From positions 10,294,501 to 10,358,500 of the forward strand of contig NC_088309.1 in the NCBI RefSeq assembly GCF_910592395.1: DNA of 64,000 bases, read 5' to 3'. The translations under genes and the position numbers were made by a program. Positions 1-11,000 of the stretch are shown one piece after another. The notes below the pieces were generated by a model, which ran no database searches, was not told where the DNA came from, and worked only from the letters and a program-made list of their open reading frames with translations. The DNA comes from Lineus longissimus. Its lineage: Eukaryota; Nemertea; Pilidiophora; Heteronemertea; Lineidae. Positions within the stretch are counted from its first letter, which is position 1, and each line of letters begins with the position of its first letter.

Positions 1-660
1 CTCAGATTTGTCTGAAATGTTTTTTGGTGAAAGGCCTATTGGGTATAACGGGTAGGCGCTCCAGAATGGTCACTGTTGGGACTTCTTATAAAATAGCTTT
101 TGAAGTTGAAATATCTCAATGCGCCATTAATTTGATTGATGTCAGTCGACACGATGAGACCTGTTTATCTAAATAAAGGACGGATCGTAGTAATAATATA
201 TGTCAAGTCTGGCCTGGTGAATCAATTGTTACAAGAGGTACCAGTCAAACCTACCATGGTAATTTAACTGTTATAAGTACTACGTATAATACTTGTCACG
301 TCTAGCCTTAGTGCACTGACAGAGAAAAATGAAAAAGGTTTTCTAAAAAAATTACAGATAAGCGAACTGCTTATTGACTGCATCACTACTGATTTCCTCA
401 GGGTGATATACATTGTATTTACGACATTTTGTACGGTTGCATACCTTATAATCATGAGAGAACGTCTCATCTGGTGGAACTGTCTTGACCTGGAGATACC
501 AAAAAAAGTTAAACATACAATATAGAGAAACAACTCTTTAATAAAGAATCATATTAGATTATTCACACAACCACTAGAATTTTTCAAATTCAAATTCAAA
601 TTCAAGTTCAATTTTTAAATTTTTAAATTTTTGAACGCAACTGAGTATAACCTTTCATAC
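1..660. other. Intron of LOX1 (no exon seen)
   Basis: This lies downstream of the LOX1 PLAT exon on the minus strand, starting at its GTATG donor (660-656). No lipoxygenase-like exon is visible, so the next exon should lie beyond the left edge. The stretch around 580-632 is a simple AT-rich run of TTCAAATTCAAATTC and TTTTTAAA units. Confidence 0.5.
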
Positions 661-1180
661 CTGGACTGGGATTCCCTGAACCTTCTCGTCATACTCATAG
701 AGCTCCTTTTTGTTTGCCAACTCGAAGTTCCTCTGTTCTTTGTGCGGGTCATTTTGAGGCAGAACGACATCGTACTGCTGAACAAGATACTGACGATCAC
801 TATGAATCCAGCGATGGAACGGGAAGATAAAAGCCTTCTTCGTTTTATCAACTTCCACCTCAACGTACTCAACATACCAGTCCGCGCTCTTCAGCCAGTC
901 TCCCGCATTGTCGCGTGACAACGCGATCTTGTCAATCTTCGTACGCAGAGGAGCCTCGTCCTCGACGTGAAACTCATCCAAGTTCCCTTCCTCAAAGTCA
1001 TCCCGAAAGCTGACATCGAGGTTAATATCTTTAGTTTGTTGCCCGTTTTCATCATAAAGACGGATTTTAACGTTGGCGTCTGTCCCGGCGTCTTTCCTGT
1101 CACCCGTCTTTACTCGTATTGTATAAGAAGGTATCGCTGCGTCTGTTTGTGGATGGGAGAATATGCTCTTTGCCTTTCCC
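661..1180 (-). CDS. LOX1 (partial): PLAT exon of an animal lipoxygenase
   Basis: This exon encodes the N-terminal PLAT/LH2 beta-barrel of a lipoxygenase, the domain that in this family directs the enzyme to membranes and lipid substrates. Visible landmarks are [18 protein letters not shown] at the start, then WYVEYVEVE, FPFHRWI and LPQNDPHKEQRNFELA, which match LOX2 and LOX3 in the same order. The exon ends at CCAG|GTATG (661/660), after residues matching the first-exon ends of LOX2 and LOX3. The frame stays open upstream to an ATG at 1263. However, a strong acceptor (TTCTATTTCTAATTCTAG) ends at 1181, in phase with the donor of the membrane exon at 2624. I therefore prefer 1180 as the exon edge, with the 1263 ATG as the alternative start. 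The catalytic exons lie beyond the left edge. Confidence 0.8.
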
Positions 1181-1263
1181 CTAGAATTAGAAATAGAATT
1201 GATACGAGTTATATGATTATCAGATCTTGAAACATTTCGCGGAAATTTGGAAACTGCCGTCAT

Positions 1264-1885
1264 TCCCTACTCCCTGGGCAGCCCATTGCGTCATCTTAAT
1301 TTGTCATCGTCATCTCCTTATAATAGTGAGGGTTAGGGTGAGGAACGAGGCCGGTCCACTTAACATTCACCAATTCTTGATCTGCCCATTCCCCACTCAT
1401 TTGGTATAGTTAGGTCGGTGTGCCGGTGATTATCATGTCTCCGCAATGCTAAATGAGAGGCTAGACTGCTGATGCTGATGGCTGTCACTGCTGGTTAGAC
1501 TCCCGGGGCAGTCCATTTCGTCATCCAATTCATGCTGTCTCATAGGGATATATTAGGATGAGGGGCGAGGCCGGTCCACTGCAATCGGAGTGTCCTGCTA
1601 GTCGGTTCCTGTCGTCGACCTGCATGTGTTAGACTCCCGGGGCATTCCATTGCGTGATCCTAATTGGAGGCCGGTCCAATGCGTCCGGAGTGTAATCTGT
1701 GTTGGATGTTCACTAACGGGATAGGAAACCGCGAGTGACCCCTTTGGAACCCAATCGCATTCCGAAATCGCGGCCAATGGCGCGATTTGTCAAGATGATT
1801 TGGCCAGACCTTCGCGTCCCTCAGCAACAATTGTGGCAATTTGCCGAAATACTGACAAATTCATATTGGAAGGCGCATCAATTGC
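1264..1885. repeat. Dispersed GC-rich repeat, three diverged copies
   Basis: A unit of the type ACTCCCGGGGCAGTCCATTG ... GAGGCCGGTCCACTGCGTCC ... GGAGTG occurs three times (about 1262-1365, 1497-1590 and 1628-1690). A related copy lies at about 21870-21980, just after LOX3 exon 1, and fragments occur near 26725 and 29515. No coding potential is seen here. The stretch lies in the proposed first intron of LOX1. Confidence 0.5.
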
Positions 1886-1890
1886 TTACC

Positions 1891-2618
1891 TACGGTGGCC
1901 CATAGAGGACATGCGTTTATTTTCAATATAATAGAAAAATTTTCTTTTTACAATGCGTTTTTTTTCTCTCGAATTACAACCGCCGTCGGATTTATTTCTC
2001 ACCGCCGAAAAATAATTTCCACCGCCGGGTAAAAAATAATAATTCCCACCACCGCCAAAGAAAATAATATCCACCGCGGTGGAAATTAATATCGACCGCG
2101 GTGGAAATTAATATCCACCGCGGTGGAAATAATATCCACCGCGGTGGAAATAATATCCACCAGGTGTCAATAACGAATTAGCTCCCGCGGTGGATATTAT
2201 TTCCACCGCGGTGGATATTATTATCCACCCGGTGTCAATAACGAATTAGCTCCCGCGGTGGATATTATTTCCACCGCGGTGGATATTATTATCCACCAGG
2301 TGTCAATAACGAATTAGCTCCCGCGGTGGATATTATTTCCACCGCGGTGGATATTATTTCCACCGAGGTGGATATTAATTTCCACCGCGGTGGATATTAA
2401 TTTCCACCGCGGTCGATATTAATTTCCACCGCGGTGGATATTATTTTCTTTGGCGGTGGTGGGAATTATTATTTTTTACCCGGCGGTGGAAATTATTTTT
2501 TCGGCGGTGAGAAATAAATCCAACGGCGGTTGTAATTCGAGAGAAAAAAAACGCATTGTAAAAAGAAAAATTTTCTATTATATTGAAAATAAACGCATGT
2601 CCTCTATGGGCCACCGTA
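1891..2618. mobile_element. Foldback element with CCACCGCGGTGG repeat arms
   Basis: This is a 728-bp inverted-repeat element. Its outer ends are perfect inverted repeats starting TACGGTGGCCCATAGAGGAC (left) and ending CCACCGTA (right). The inner arms are tandem copies of an 18-bp unit, itself palindromic, of the type CCACCGCGGTGGATATTA, with TCAATAACGAATTAGCTCCC spacers. The element is flanked by the direct repeat CTTACC (1885-1890 and 2619-2624), which I read as a 6-bp target-site duplication. I see no transposase. The RNA should fold into one long hairpin. Confidence 0.8.
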
Positions 2619-2623
2619 CTTAC

Positions 2624-2803
2624 CAGATATCACTGAACTCGTTTGTACTCCTCCTGTTCCACACGTATATCGCAAGTAATACAGCAAACCCCGAAACGAC
2701 AAGGCCAAGTGCGAGCATGATGATTTCACCTGTCTTGAAGACACGAGACACTCCACAAATAATCAATGACGATCCGTTGGGACCAGTTTTATGTTCCGAC
2801 TCT
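2624..2803 (-). CDS. Probable upstream exon of LOX1 with a transmembrane helix
   Basis: This is an open stretch between a good acceptor (TTTACCTAG, ending at 2804) and a perfect donor (CTG|GTAAGT, 2623-2618). It encodes about 60 residues. A hydrophilic part with an N-x-S glycosylation motif (PNGSS) is followed by a 22-residue hydrophobic helix (MLALGLVVSGFAVLLAIYVW) and a basic stop-transfer NRRS. The exon ends in phase 2 (TG|), and joining it to the acceptor at 1181 keeps the LOX1 frame open into the PLAT domain. I infer that it belongs to LOX1 and would tether that enzyme to a membrane. It could instead belong to an unrelated gene. A further exon with the right donor (ending at 3223, encoding a basic ILRRRKIHSV segment) may lie upstream, but its start is unclear. 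Confidence 0.5.
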
Positions 2804-4547
2804 CTAGGTAAATAGGTCGGTTACCTACTTGACCAGATTACCGTGACCATTCAATATCAATCGAACAAAATACCAAGCGTAAGTATATCGTATATCGTCC
2901 TTAAAGGAAACCTGTAGCGAAAACCTTAGGCGTGAATAAGCTCCAATTGATAAAACTTAGCATAAATGAGAGGTAATCACCAATTTAGTTGTTTTTACTA
3001 CGTTCAGCTAGTCTTACTCTTTAATGAAATGGCCAGGGCCCATGTGCTCACTCACTCAAAGGACGGGACACCCTACATTGGTCGCCCTAAGCTATAGGTA
3101 TAGGCCTAGGCACGAATGATACTTAGGAGCAAGAAGTAATAAAGACTACTTAGGCCTAATATGCTTTATCCACTCGTTACTTTAGCCGCCATTTAGTGGT
3201 ACCGAACAACAGTCATACTTACATGACACTATGGATTTTCCTCCTGCGCAAAATCGGCTGACGAGTTTGTGTCAATATGGAATTCTCGAACCGTTGCAGA
3301 CCTCAGTGTCGAGGTGACCTTCTTGATATGAAACTAAGTGCCGGGTAAATTGCACATGAATATATTTTGCCACGAAATAACATGTTATTAAGATAATGAC
3401 CTCATCAACACGGCGAGTTTAATTTTCCCCAGTGCTGCCGGGAATTTATGAGCAGGGAACTGGGCCGTCATTGGTCCACTGATACAAAAAGCACTTCCTT
3501 TTCGAGTTCAGGAAGTCTGGAAACAACGGGATTGTCACAAAGTGAAGTGACATAACCTGGATTCTAGTTATCAATGGTTCATCGCCATTTGCCTACTTTT
3601 TTTAGGAAATAACGTATACAGATATGACACAGCCATAGGGTAATGTAGAATTTTTCCTGGAGCCAACATAAAAGAACTAATTATAACATTTATCTACATG
3701 TAAGATTTATTTGACATAAATTTTAATGATAAGATATATTTTCTAAACCTTTTACTGATCTGTCCCATTTATCGCAAATTATATACCTTTGCAACGATAA
3801 CCTGATACTAATGGACATTCCCATTCCTCAATACCACATGCAGTTCGCGGCCTCCCTGTTTTCCCATTGGGCTTCAGGCCGATTCCTGCTTTTGTCGTCG
3901 CAGCGGCGGCAAACCACATGTAGCTTTGGCTCCAGTGGAAATTTAGTAATTCAGATTACACTAACTTTTACTTTATTTACACGTCGGTCATTTGAAGAAG
4001 GTTCGGGAAGAAGGTCAATGTATACAATATTTAAATTTATCTACAACCATCAGCGCATTCTAACATTTTGTAAAGCACCTATTAAACGAAGACGACAGAG
4101 ACGTTCTTTCTTGAGCAACGTAATTTTCCATAAACCCCTGTATACAATAATGTCGAAATACTATGTACAATCACACGTACGCAAGAATTGATAAAGACTG
4201 ATCATTATTAGTTCTTGATATACAAAAAACCAAACCCTCTTACCCAAACCGCATAATGCAAAAGCGCTCTAACCAGCTATTATCAAAGCTCGCGGGACCT
4301 ACACCATGGTTGAGAAGCGCAAATCTTTTTGTGAAGGCTTTCAGTGTTCAGAAGAGACTTGTTTAATAGTTTTATTGATTTAGATGCTGGCGCGATATCC
4401 CAACAATCGTAATAAGAAATCTTGATGCTTTGAGGGTTAATCCAATCACATATTTCTAATGTGCCTATTACCCTACCCGCCCCAGAGTGCGAAGATCAAC
4501 GTTTGATAGGTTAACATTTGAATAGTCTAGTAACATTTCCCGAATTC
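2804..4547. other. Intergenic, between LOX1 5' part and LOX2 3' end
   Basis: No assignable gene is seen. A GTAAGT donor near 3222-3217 (minus) may mark a 5' exon of LOX1. An AATAAA on the minus strand at 4371-4376 is a candidate LOX2 polyadenylation signal beyond the 69-bp array. The open frame at 3811-4191 (plus) has no recognisable domain. Confidence 0.4.
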
Positions 4548-5050
4548 TACCCTTGTGGAGTTGCCAACCACTCATTTTGATAATTCTCATCGGGCTCTAG
4601 ACGCAGATGGAGTTGCCGAAACATGCTCCGGATCCAACCGCTCGTGTTTGTAATTCATCGGACCTCTAGACGTAGATAGAGTTGCCTAAACATGCTCCGG
4701 ATCCAACCGCTCGTATTTGTAATTCATCGGACCTCCAGACGTAGATGAGGTTGCCAAAACATGCTCTTGATCCAACCACCCGTATTTGTAATTCATCGGA
4801 CCTCTAGACGTAGATGAAGTTGCCAAAACATGCTCTTGATCCAGCCGCTTGTGTTTGTAATTCATAGGGCCTAGCTGAAGCTACTAAAACATGCTCTGGA
4901 TCCAACGCCCGTATTTGTAATTCATCGGGCCTCTAGACGTAGATGAAGTTGCCAAAACATGCTCTGGATTCAGCCGCTCGTATTTCTCATTCACCGGGCC
5001 TCTAGACGTAGATAGAGTTGGGAACATGCTCTGGATCCAACCACTCATAT
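4548..5050. repeat. 69-bp tandem array copied from the last coding exon of LOX2
   Basis: There are about seven diverged copies of a 69-bp unit. Each contains CTCTAGACGTAGATAGAGTT, then AACATGCTCCGGATCCAACC, then a CGTATTTGTAATTCATCGG segment. Read on the minus strand, each copy repeats the end of LOX2 exon 15 ([11 protein letters not shown] ... NSIYV and the stop codon). The true exon end (5002-5050) is the first member. One copy near 4870 is shortened. The unit is a multiple of three bases. Confidence 0.85.
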
Positions 5051-8000
5051 TTGTATTTTCTGTAGTCGTTTCTCTCTTTTATCTTTTCGCTGATCTCCTT
5101 CAGATCTTGGAGCAACCTAGAAAAACAACACCAAGAAAGGAATGAATGTAATTAATTTCCAGCTATCAACTCGGAAAAGGAATCTTCGAAAGACCTGGTA
5201 GCACCCGATATTTTAATCGTGTCATACGATTAAAGCAGTTGCAACACTTGTAACGGCTTTCTATCGTATTTGTCAAGCAGCATTTTACGTACTCTTTGTG
5301 TATATCTTTCGCGTCTGGACTATGAAAGTAGGTGATGAGGAAATGTCCAAGGCTGTTGTCGTCAGCTTGCTCGCCACACACTGACTGCATGGTCGCCAGC
5401 ATAGAATCTTTCGTGGGTAGGGTGTTCATAACACAAGCTTTCGTCAATGGGTTCTGAAATGGATAGTTAATAGCAAAAATAAGTTTAAGATGAAAGGTGA
5501 CTATAACACATTTTATGAAAGAATGGTTAGCTTGAAACACGGATGTAGCCAACATCCGTGCTTGAAAGGCCAACGGCAAGATCGAAAATAAACGGATTGA
5601 TGTGATTACGGTGGAACTATTTTCTTTTGGATCTATAAGGGAGGGAATCCTACCTTATTCTTTGGAGGCGCTCCTCTTAGCCAAGCCGGGCGATTTGGCG
5701 ACCAAGCATACGCATCGTAACTTGGATAGTGGCTGGCGCAGTGCTTGACGCTTGCTGTATAAATGACTTCAAGGCACACAACGATCACCTCATCTCTAGT
5801 TTTGAATTTTCCGTCACCGACAACACCCTTGAAAAACAGCAATTGAGAAGTTAAAGTTTTCTATTGATAAACGTAAACGTCTATTGAGAAATTACGATAT
5901 CTGTTGGATGAATAAAAAGAAGGGGACTTTGATGGAGAAGGATATCTGTCGGATGAGTGACCATGGAAAAATCTGTTACGGTATTTGTCAACAGAGTAAG
6001 AAGATGGGTACGTCTATGGAAAAGTAGGTGTTTCTGATAAATAACGGGACGGGGTTGATTCGCCTGTGTGAAGTTAGATTTTGTCCCCTGTTTCAATTCT
6101 CCTGCTACCACATTTTTCACTGATTGCTTAGGCATTCATAGCTTGAGAGGCCAAAGTTTTAGATTGTATTATGATCGCACGGTCTAATCCCTGTGATCGG
6201 GTGCACTACAACTTGGTTTTTGACCTCGGTCACACAGGCTCAGTCGATCATCGGAAGGGATAACCAGTTCATTTACCTTCAACTCCAATCCTTCTGGGTA
6301 AGGCTTGGTGAGTTCTCCGCCCCACTGCTGTATCTCCGTGTCACCTACAACCATATCGTCGTCATCTGAAAGGATAACCATGGCGAACTGAAAGTCGTCC
6401 GTTCAAATAATCTGGGTCTGTAAGTAATCTCAGGTGATTTTAGGGACACCGTTAAACTCAATACAAGTGGCTGAGGTGGCCTCTGGGTTTTTCTGATATA
6501 ATATTTTATACAGTTAAAAGAGTGACCTTCAAAAGCGTAGTAAAGGAGCAGAAGAATTGTATTAAAGCACAAAAAGGTAATCCAACTACAGCAGAACCTC
6601 TCTATTAAGGACACCCTCAGGACTGACAAGTGGTGTCCTTAATAGAGAGGTATCCTGATTAGAGAGGTCCAATTGAAAGGAAACTACTAACTTGGGACCA
6701 AAACTAGTGTCCTTAATAGAGAGGTTGTCCTTAATAGAGAGGTGTCCACTAAGTGAGGTTCCACTGTATTTATATTTTCAAAATCCTAAACTGTATAATT
6801 TTTAATTTTGATAAAAATCTTGATATGCATGTACTCATATCCGGAAGAAAAAAACCTATTCAAATAAAGTATGAGTGTGGTTTCCGACTATTTTCCAAAC
6901 CCAAATCAAAGCGAAGCCGCGTGTTTTAAAGGCTACCATAAAAGTGCTTGATGATCTTCTCGGCATACTTGAGGATTGCGAACCAGAGCAGGAGGGCATC
7001 GTCTCGGTAATGGTAGTTAGGAAGGTTATCCTCATCATCAACCTGACATGTAAAAATAAAGCGGCTCTTGTTACGTGACTATCTTATCGTTACGTGAGTC
7101 GTTTTTAGCTACTAAAATTTGGATAAGAAAGTTAGGATATTTGGCAAGCTAGGATTTGTGGTCAGGAATAGAGGTTGGGTTAGGATGCGGTCAAAAGTAA
7201 TAGAAGAACTAACGTAAGAATAGCCAGTATGTCATCATGGGCATGGTATTAAATGTGAAGGACATGGATTACGGGACTCGCGTTAAAATACCCGCAGTCT
7301 ATAATCAATAATATGATACAGTTTACATGAGTGAGTACCTGTAAACAAACAGGGATGTATAAAATTGACATGATGCTGAGGAAAGTGGAAAGCAGAGTCT
7401 AGATAAAACAATTCAAAGATCAGTTCGATGTTGAAAATTCCCAGCAATTAATTTGATATATGAGAATTATTATTATGGTACTTTCATCAGCACTTTTTGT
7501 AGACAGACTTCGATAAAATCGAGCACGAAAAAACGCACCCCTCTTTTCTTCAGGTCGTTCACAAGATCAGCGTGAATATCAAGTTGAAAATCTTTGAATC
7601 TGAAAAAAGAAAAAAAAAGAAAACTATATCTATCTCCTACACAAACCCTGAAATTGCAAATCGTAAGGAGGAAAAAATATGGTCCGGACCGTTCATTTCA
7701 TTACTTACCCTTTTCCTGTCAGGATATTCATACCCTTGCTCTGAATGCGGCTGCTCTCGTTTACGAGGTCATGTGAACCGTGAATAAGCAAACTGGAAGA
7801 AAACAAAGAGTACCTTTGAAGATATTGGCTTTAGGTTTCACGTCCATCCGGCCATGCAGTTATGTGACCTTTTCACTTTTTTTACCCACGTGAAGCTATC
7901 TTGGAGTCATGTAAAGATAAGGTATGACTCGCTTCTTATCAATTTTCTGTTGGGTTTCTCATTGACTGTTCTATAAATTTTACAGTACGTTCCTTTTTTG

Positions 8001-11000
8001 TGTTAAGGAGTTGATTAGGGCATCAATATCAACTTGAGCAAAAAGGTGATTGAGGCAGGTTGTTGGCACACTCCCGCCCCAGTGTATAGAAACAGAGTTC
8101 ATGAAGAAAAGTAAAAATATGTACTTGTTGATTGCCATGGTGCCTTGGAAATGTGGCATCAGGAGTTTGTAGACAGGGTGGGATGGTGAGAGGTTACGGT
8201 GGGTGCATACGGCTATTCCTTCCACGACCATATGGCATGTGGCTGGAAAAAATTTTTTAGACAAACTTACAAACATTCAGTCATTTGCCTTAGCAATGCA
8301 GTAACACAATTTGTACTTGAGCGCTAGCCATAGTTTTTCCTTCAGCGATCATATACACCTCCTTTTCCATAAATATTCCCTTACTCCCACCTCTTGAATA
8401 TATTAATCGATACATCCATATATGATACCAGATTGACTCATCTGACAGATATCCTACTCCATACACGTTCCCTTCCTTTTATTCCGACATCGAACTGAGA
8501 TTCTGCTCCAAACTCACTCCCTTTTCCCTGACCTTCTCAATAACTTTTGTCGGTTTACCATTTTAATGGTCTCAATTTCTCATCGTTTCCATACACGAGA
8601 CAGCTGGAAAGACCATGACTTTCAATAGGGGAACGCGGAGAATCATGTCATTGTTTCTTAACAATCAGAAACGAAAAGACTAAAAAAACATTGCAACGGC
8701 TGAAAATTACCGTGGTCATCAAAAACAAAACTTGAGCTAGGATTTTAAAAGGCGATTACCTTCTGTCAGTGTCTAGAATACCCTTTCCATATCATAATAT
8801 CTGTACTGGCGTTAGACACCGCACTTACCAAAATGGGTGACGCTTTGATGATAAGACCCATCCGCCATATTGAACCACATTTTTGCAATGGTCCACAGAT
8901 TTTCATCGTCGTTCGGGTAGAACACCTGAAGTCGGTTACAGAAACATGAGAGAACGATGCCAAGTATTGGTAGATGTATTGGTAGATGTACACGCGGTTA
9001 CCATGTTTACCGCTCCTCATACACGAGTAGTTCGCGGTGGGGCCTCCCAGAGAAACGTGTCAACAAGATTCCAGACTTCCAAGCTCACGTGTGATTGTGT
9101 CACGTGCCCCCGTGATCAAGACAGTTGGCTTCGAGAGTTAGAGTTCACCTTGTAGTTTTGATTGTTCATCACAGCCGCTTTGGGTAAAACATTCTCATAA
9201 CACTCCAGTCGATGTATGTACTCTACAGTCGATGGAAGATCCCTCAGGGGAAATCTCTTGACATAAGCCTACGCCCCATACCTTGAAAATAAGATACTGA
9301 ACACGGTGGATAATATATGTCGGGCAAAAAAGTGTCATAACAGGACCTACCGGATTGTCATCACCTTTCTCCTGATGTAGCTGAATGGCAATGGGCATTA
9401 GGTCTTTGTCGTCGTTCACGAAAAAGAGGGCTATCGGTCCATACGGCTGCAATTCGAAAGGGGTGCGGATTTTTCTTCAGTATCATTTTTGAAACAAAGA
9501 AATAGGGCATCTCAATTCAACTTAAAGGAGATTCCGAAACGAAGACAGAAAAAGTTGAAGTTAAAATGAATTGGGTTTATGATCTTATATCGACTCAACA
9601 TTTGCTTTTAGAAATTCGACAAAATGTAAAAGGATAACAGTGTCATTTAGGCAACGGTAGAACTTGTGAAATAGAAAGTAGTCACGTGCCTTCAGATCGT
9701 TCTGAACCCCAATCTCCTCATTCTTCTTCAGGTCAACTATGTAAAGCCTCTTCTTCTCAATTGCTTTCTCTAGGGTCATGTCATCATCACCAAGGTAGAT
9801 TTTCACATCCTCCTCCGTGACGCCAAGGCTATTCAAAAATTCAAGGTTTTAAGGCCAACTTATTTCATAGGCAATTTCGTTTAGATAACAATGATGATGT
9901 ATGCCAAATATGAAAAGACTTGTAAACCACCCTCAAAATTCATACCGTCTTTGTTACTCCTTGTTGTGGTGGAGCCGGTGGCAGTGCTTTTATAAAATGA
10001 ATGTAGTCTTTTCTAATTACAAGTACTTTTAAGTGTTTTAAAATCGGTGCACTGTTCGATAATGACATTTACTGGTGTATCTGTCACAAATATTTCTTAC
10101 TTATCCGGTATCTCCGTGCATTGCTCTATGAGGAATGGATGTACTCCACACAACCTCTGAGCACCAAACCATTTGTCATCGCTCCACTTGTCAATGACGT
10201 GCTAAGAAGTAGAACAAAGCATTGCGTTACACAATCAGGCATTTGATACACCCAAAGCAACCCCCAAGCCATGCCATGGGTTACAATACAGGAGTAACGT
10301 CAGTAGTCAGGTTCTGCTCGGTGAAGGGAGCGTGTATGGAGAAGGTATCTATCGGATGACTTGTGGAAGAGAACTACACATATACTATGCGACTGATACA
10401 AGACGCCGAGTATTCGGAATAGGCGTGCAATATAATCAAAAAGAATTTGACCGCCTTGTGTAAGGTGCAATGGTACGGAGTATATTGAAATGAAAGGGAA
10501 GTAAACTTGTTCGTTAGTAGGTATCATAACTTGCAACGACTCATCATCAGGTCAAGATGACTCATAAATATATGTTGTGACTGCATACAATTTCGTTTTG
10601 CATGGAAAGGACTGTGTAATGTAAGCTTATTGTTGTTTGAAAGTATATGAATATTGTCATAAACATAATGAATTGCTGTAGAATGTAGCCTGTAACTTTA
10701 CTGTGTAGGCAGGGTAATCAAACAGCTGCCTCATTTAAACACTGCATACATTGTAGGCCTATATACATGTATAACTATATGCATTTTACCAGTAATAATA
10801 TTATATTATATCATATTATGACTGTTTCGAGCAGGAAGTCACATGATCTCATTAGCCCGGTGCCCTAGAATAAACGTTTCTCTCGGGCAGGTCAGTGCAG
10901 TGTTACAGGATGGGCAGTTGATCTGAATTTATCACCCCAGTTTGCGGATTCATCCAGCAAAAAATAATCAAAAATTCTCCTGAAATCCGACATTTACCGC

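Noticed and set aside
1886-2815. Gly/Tyr-rich frames at 1886-2074 and 2450-2815
   Set aside because: They run through the foldback arms; the second is also antisense to the LOX1 membrane exon.
4548-5050. Possible chain of small minus-strand exons
   Set aside because: Each unit repeats the same LOX2 end with its stop codon and has no acceptor of its own; treated as a tandem array.
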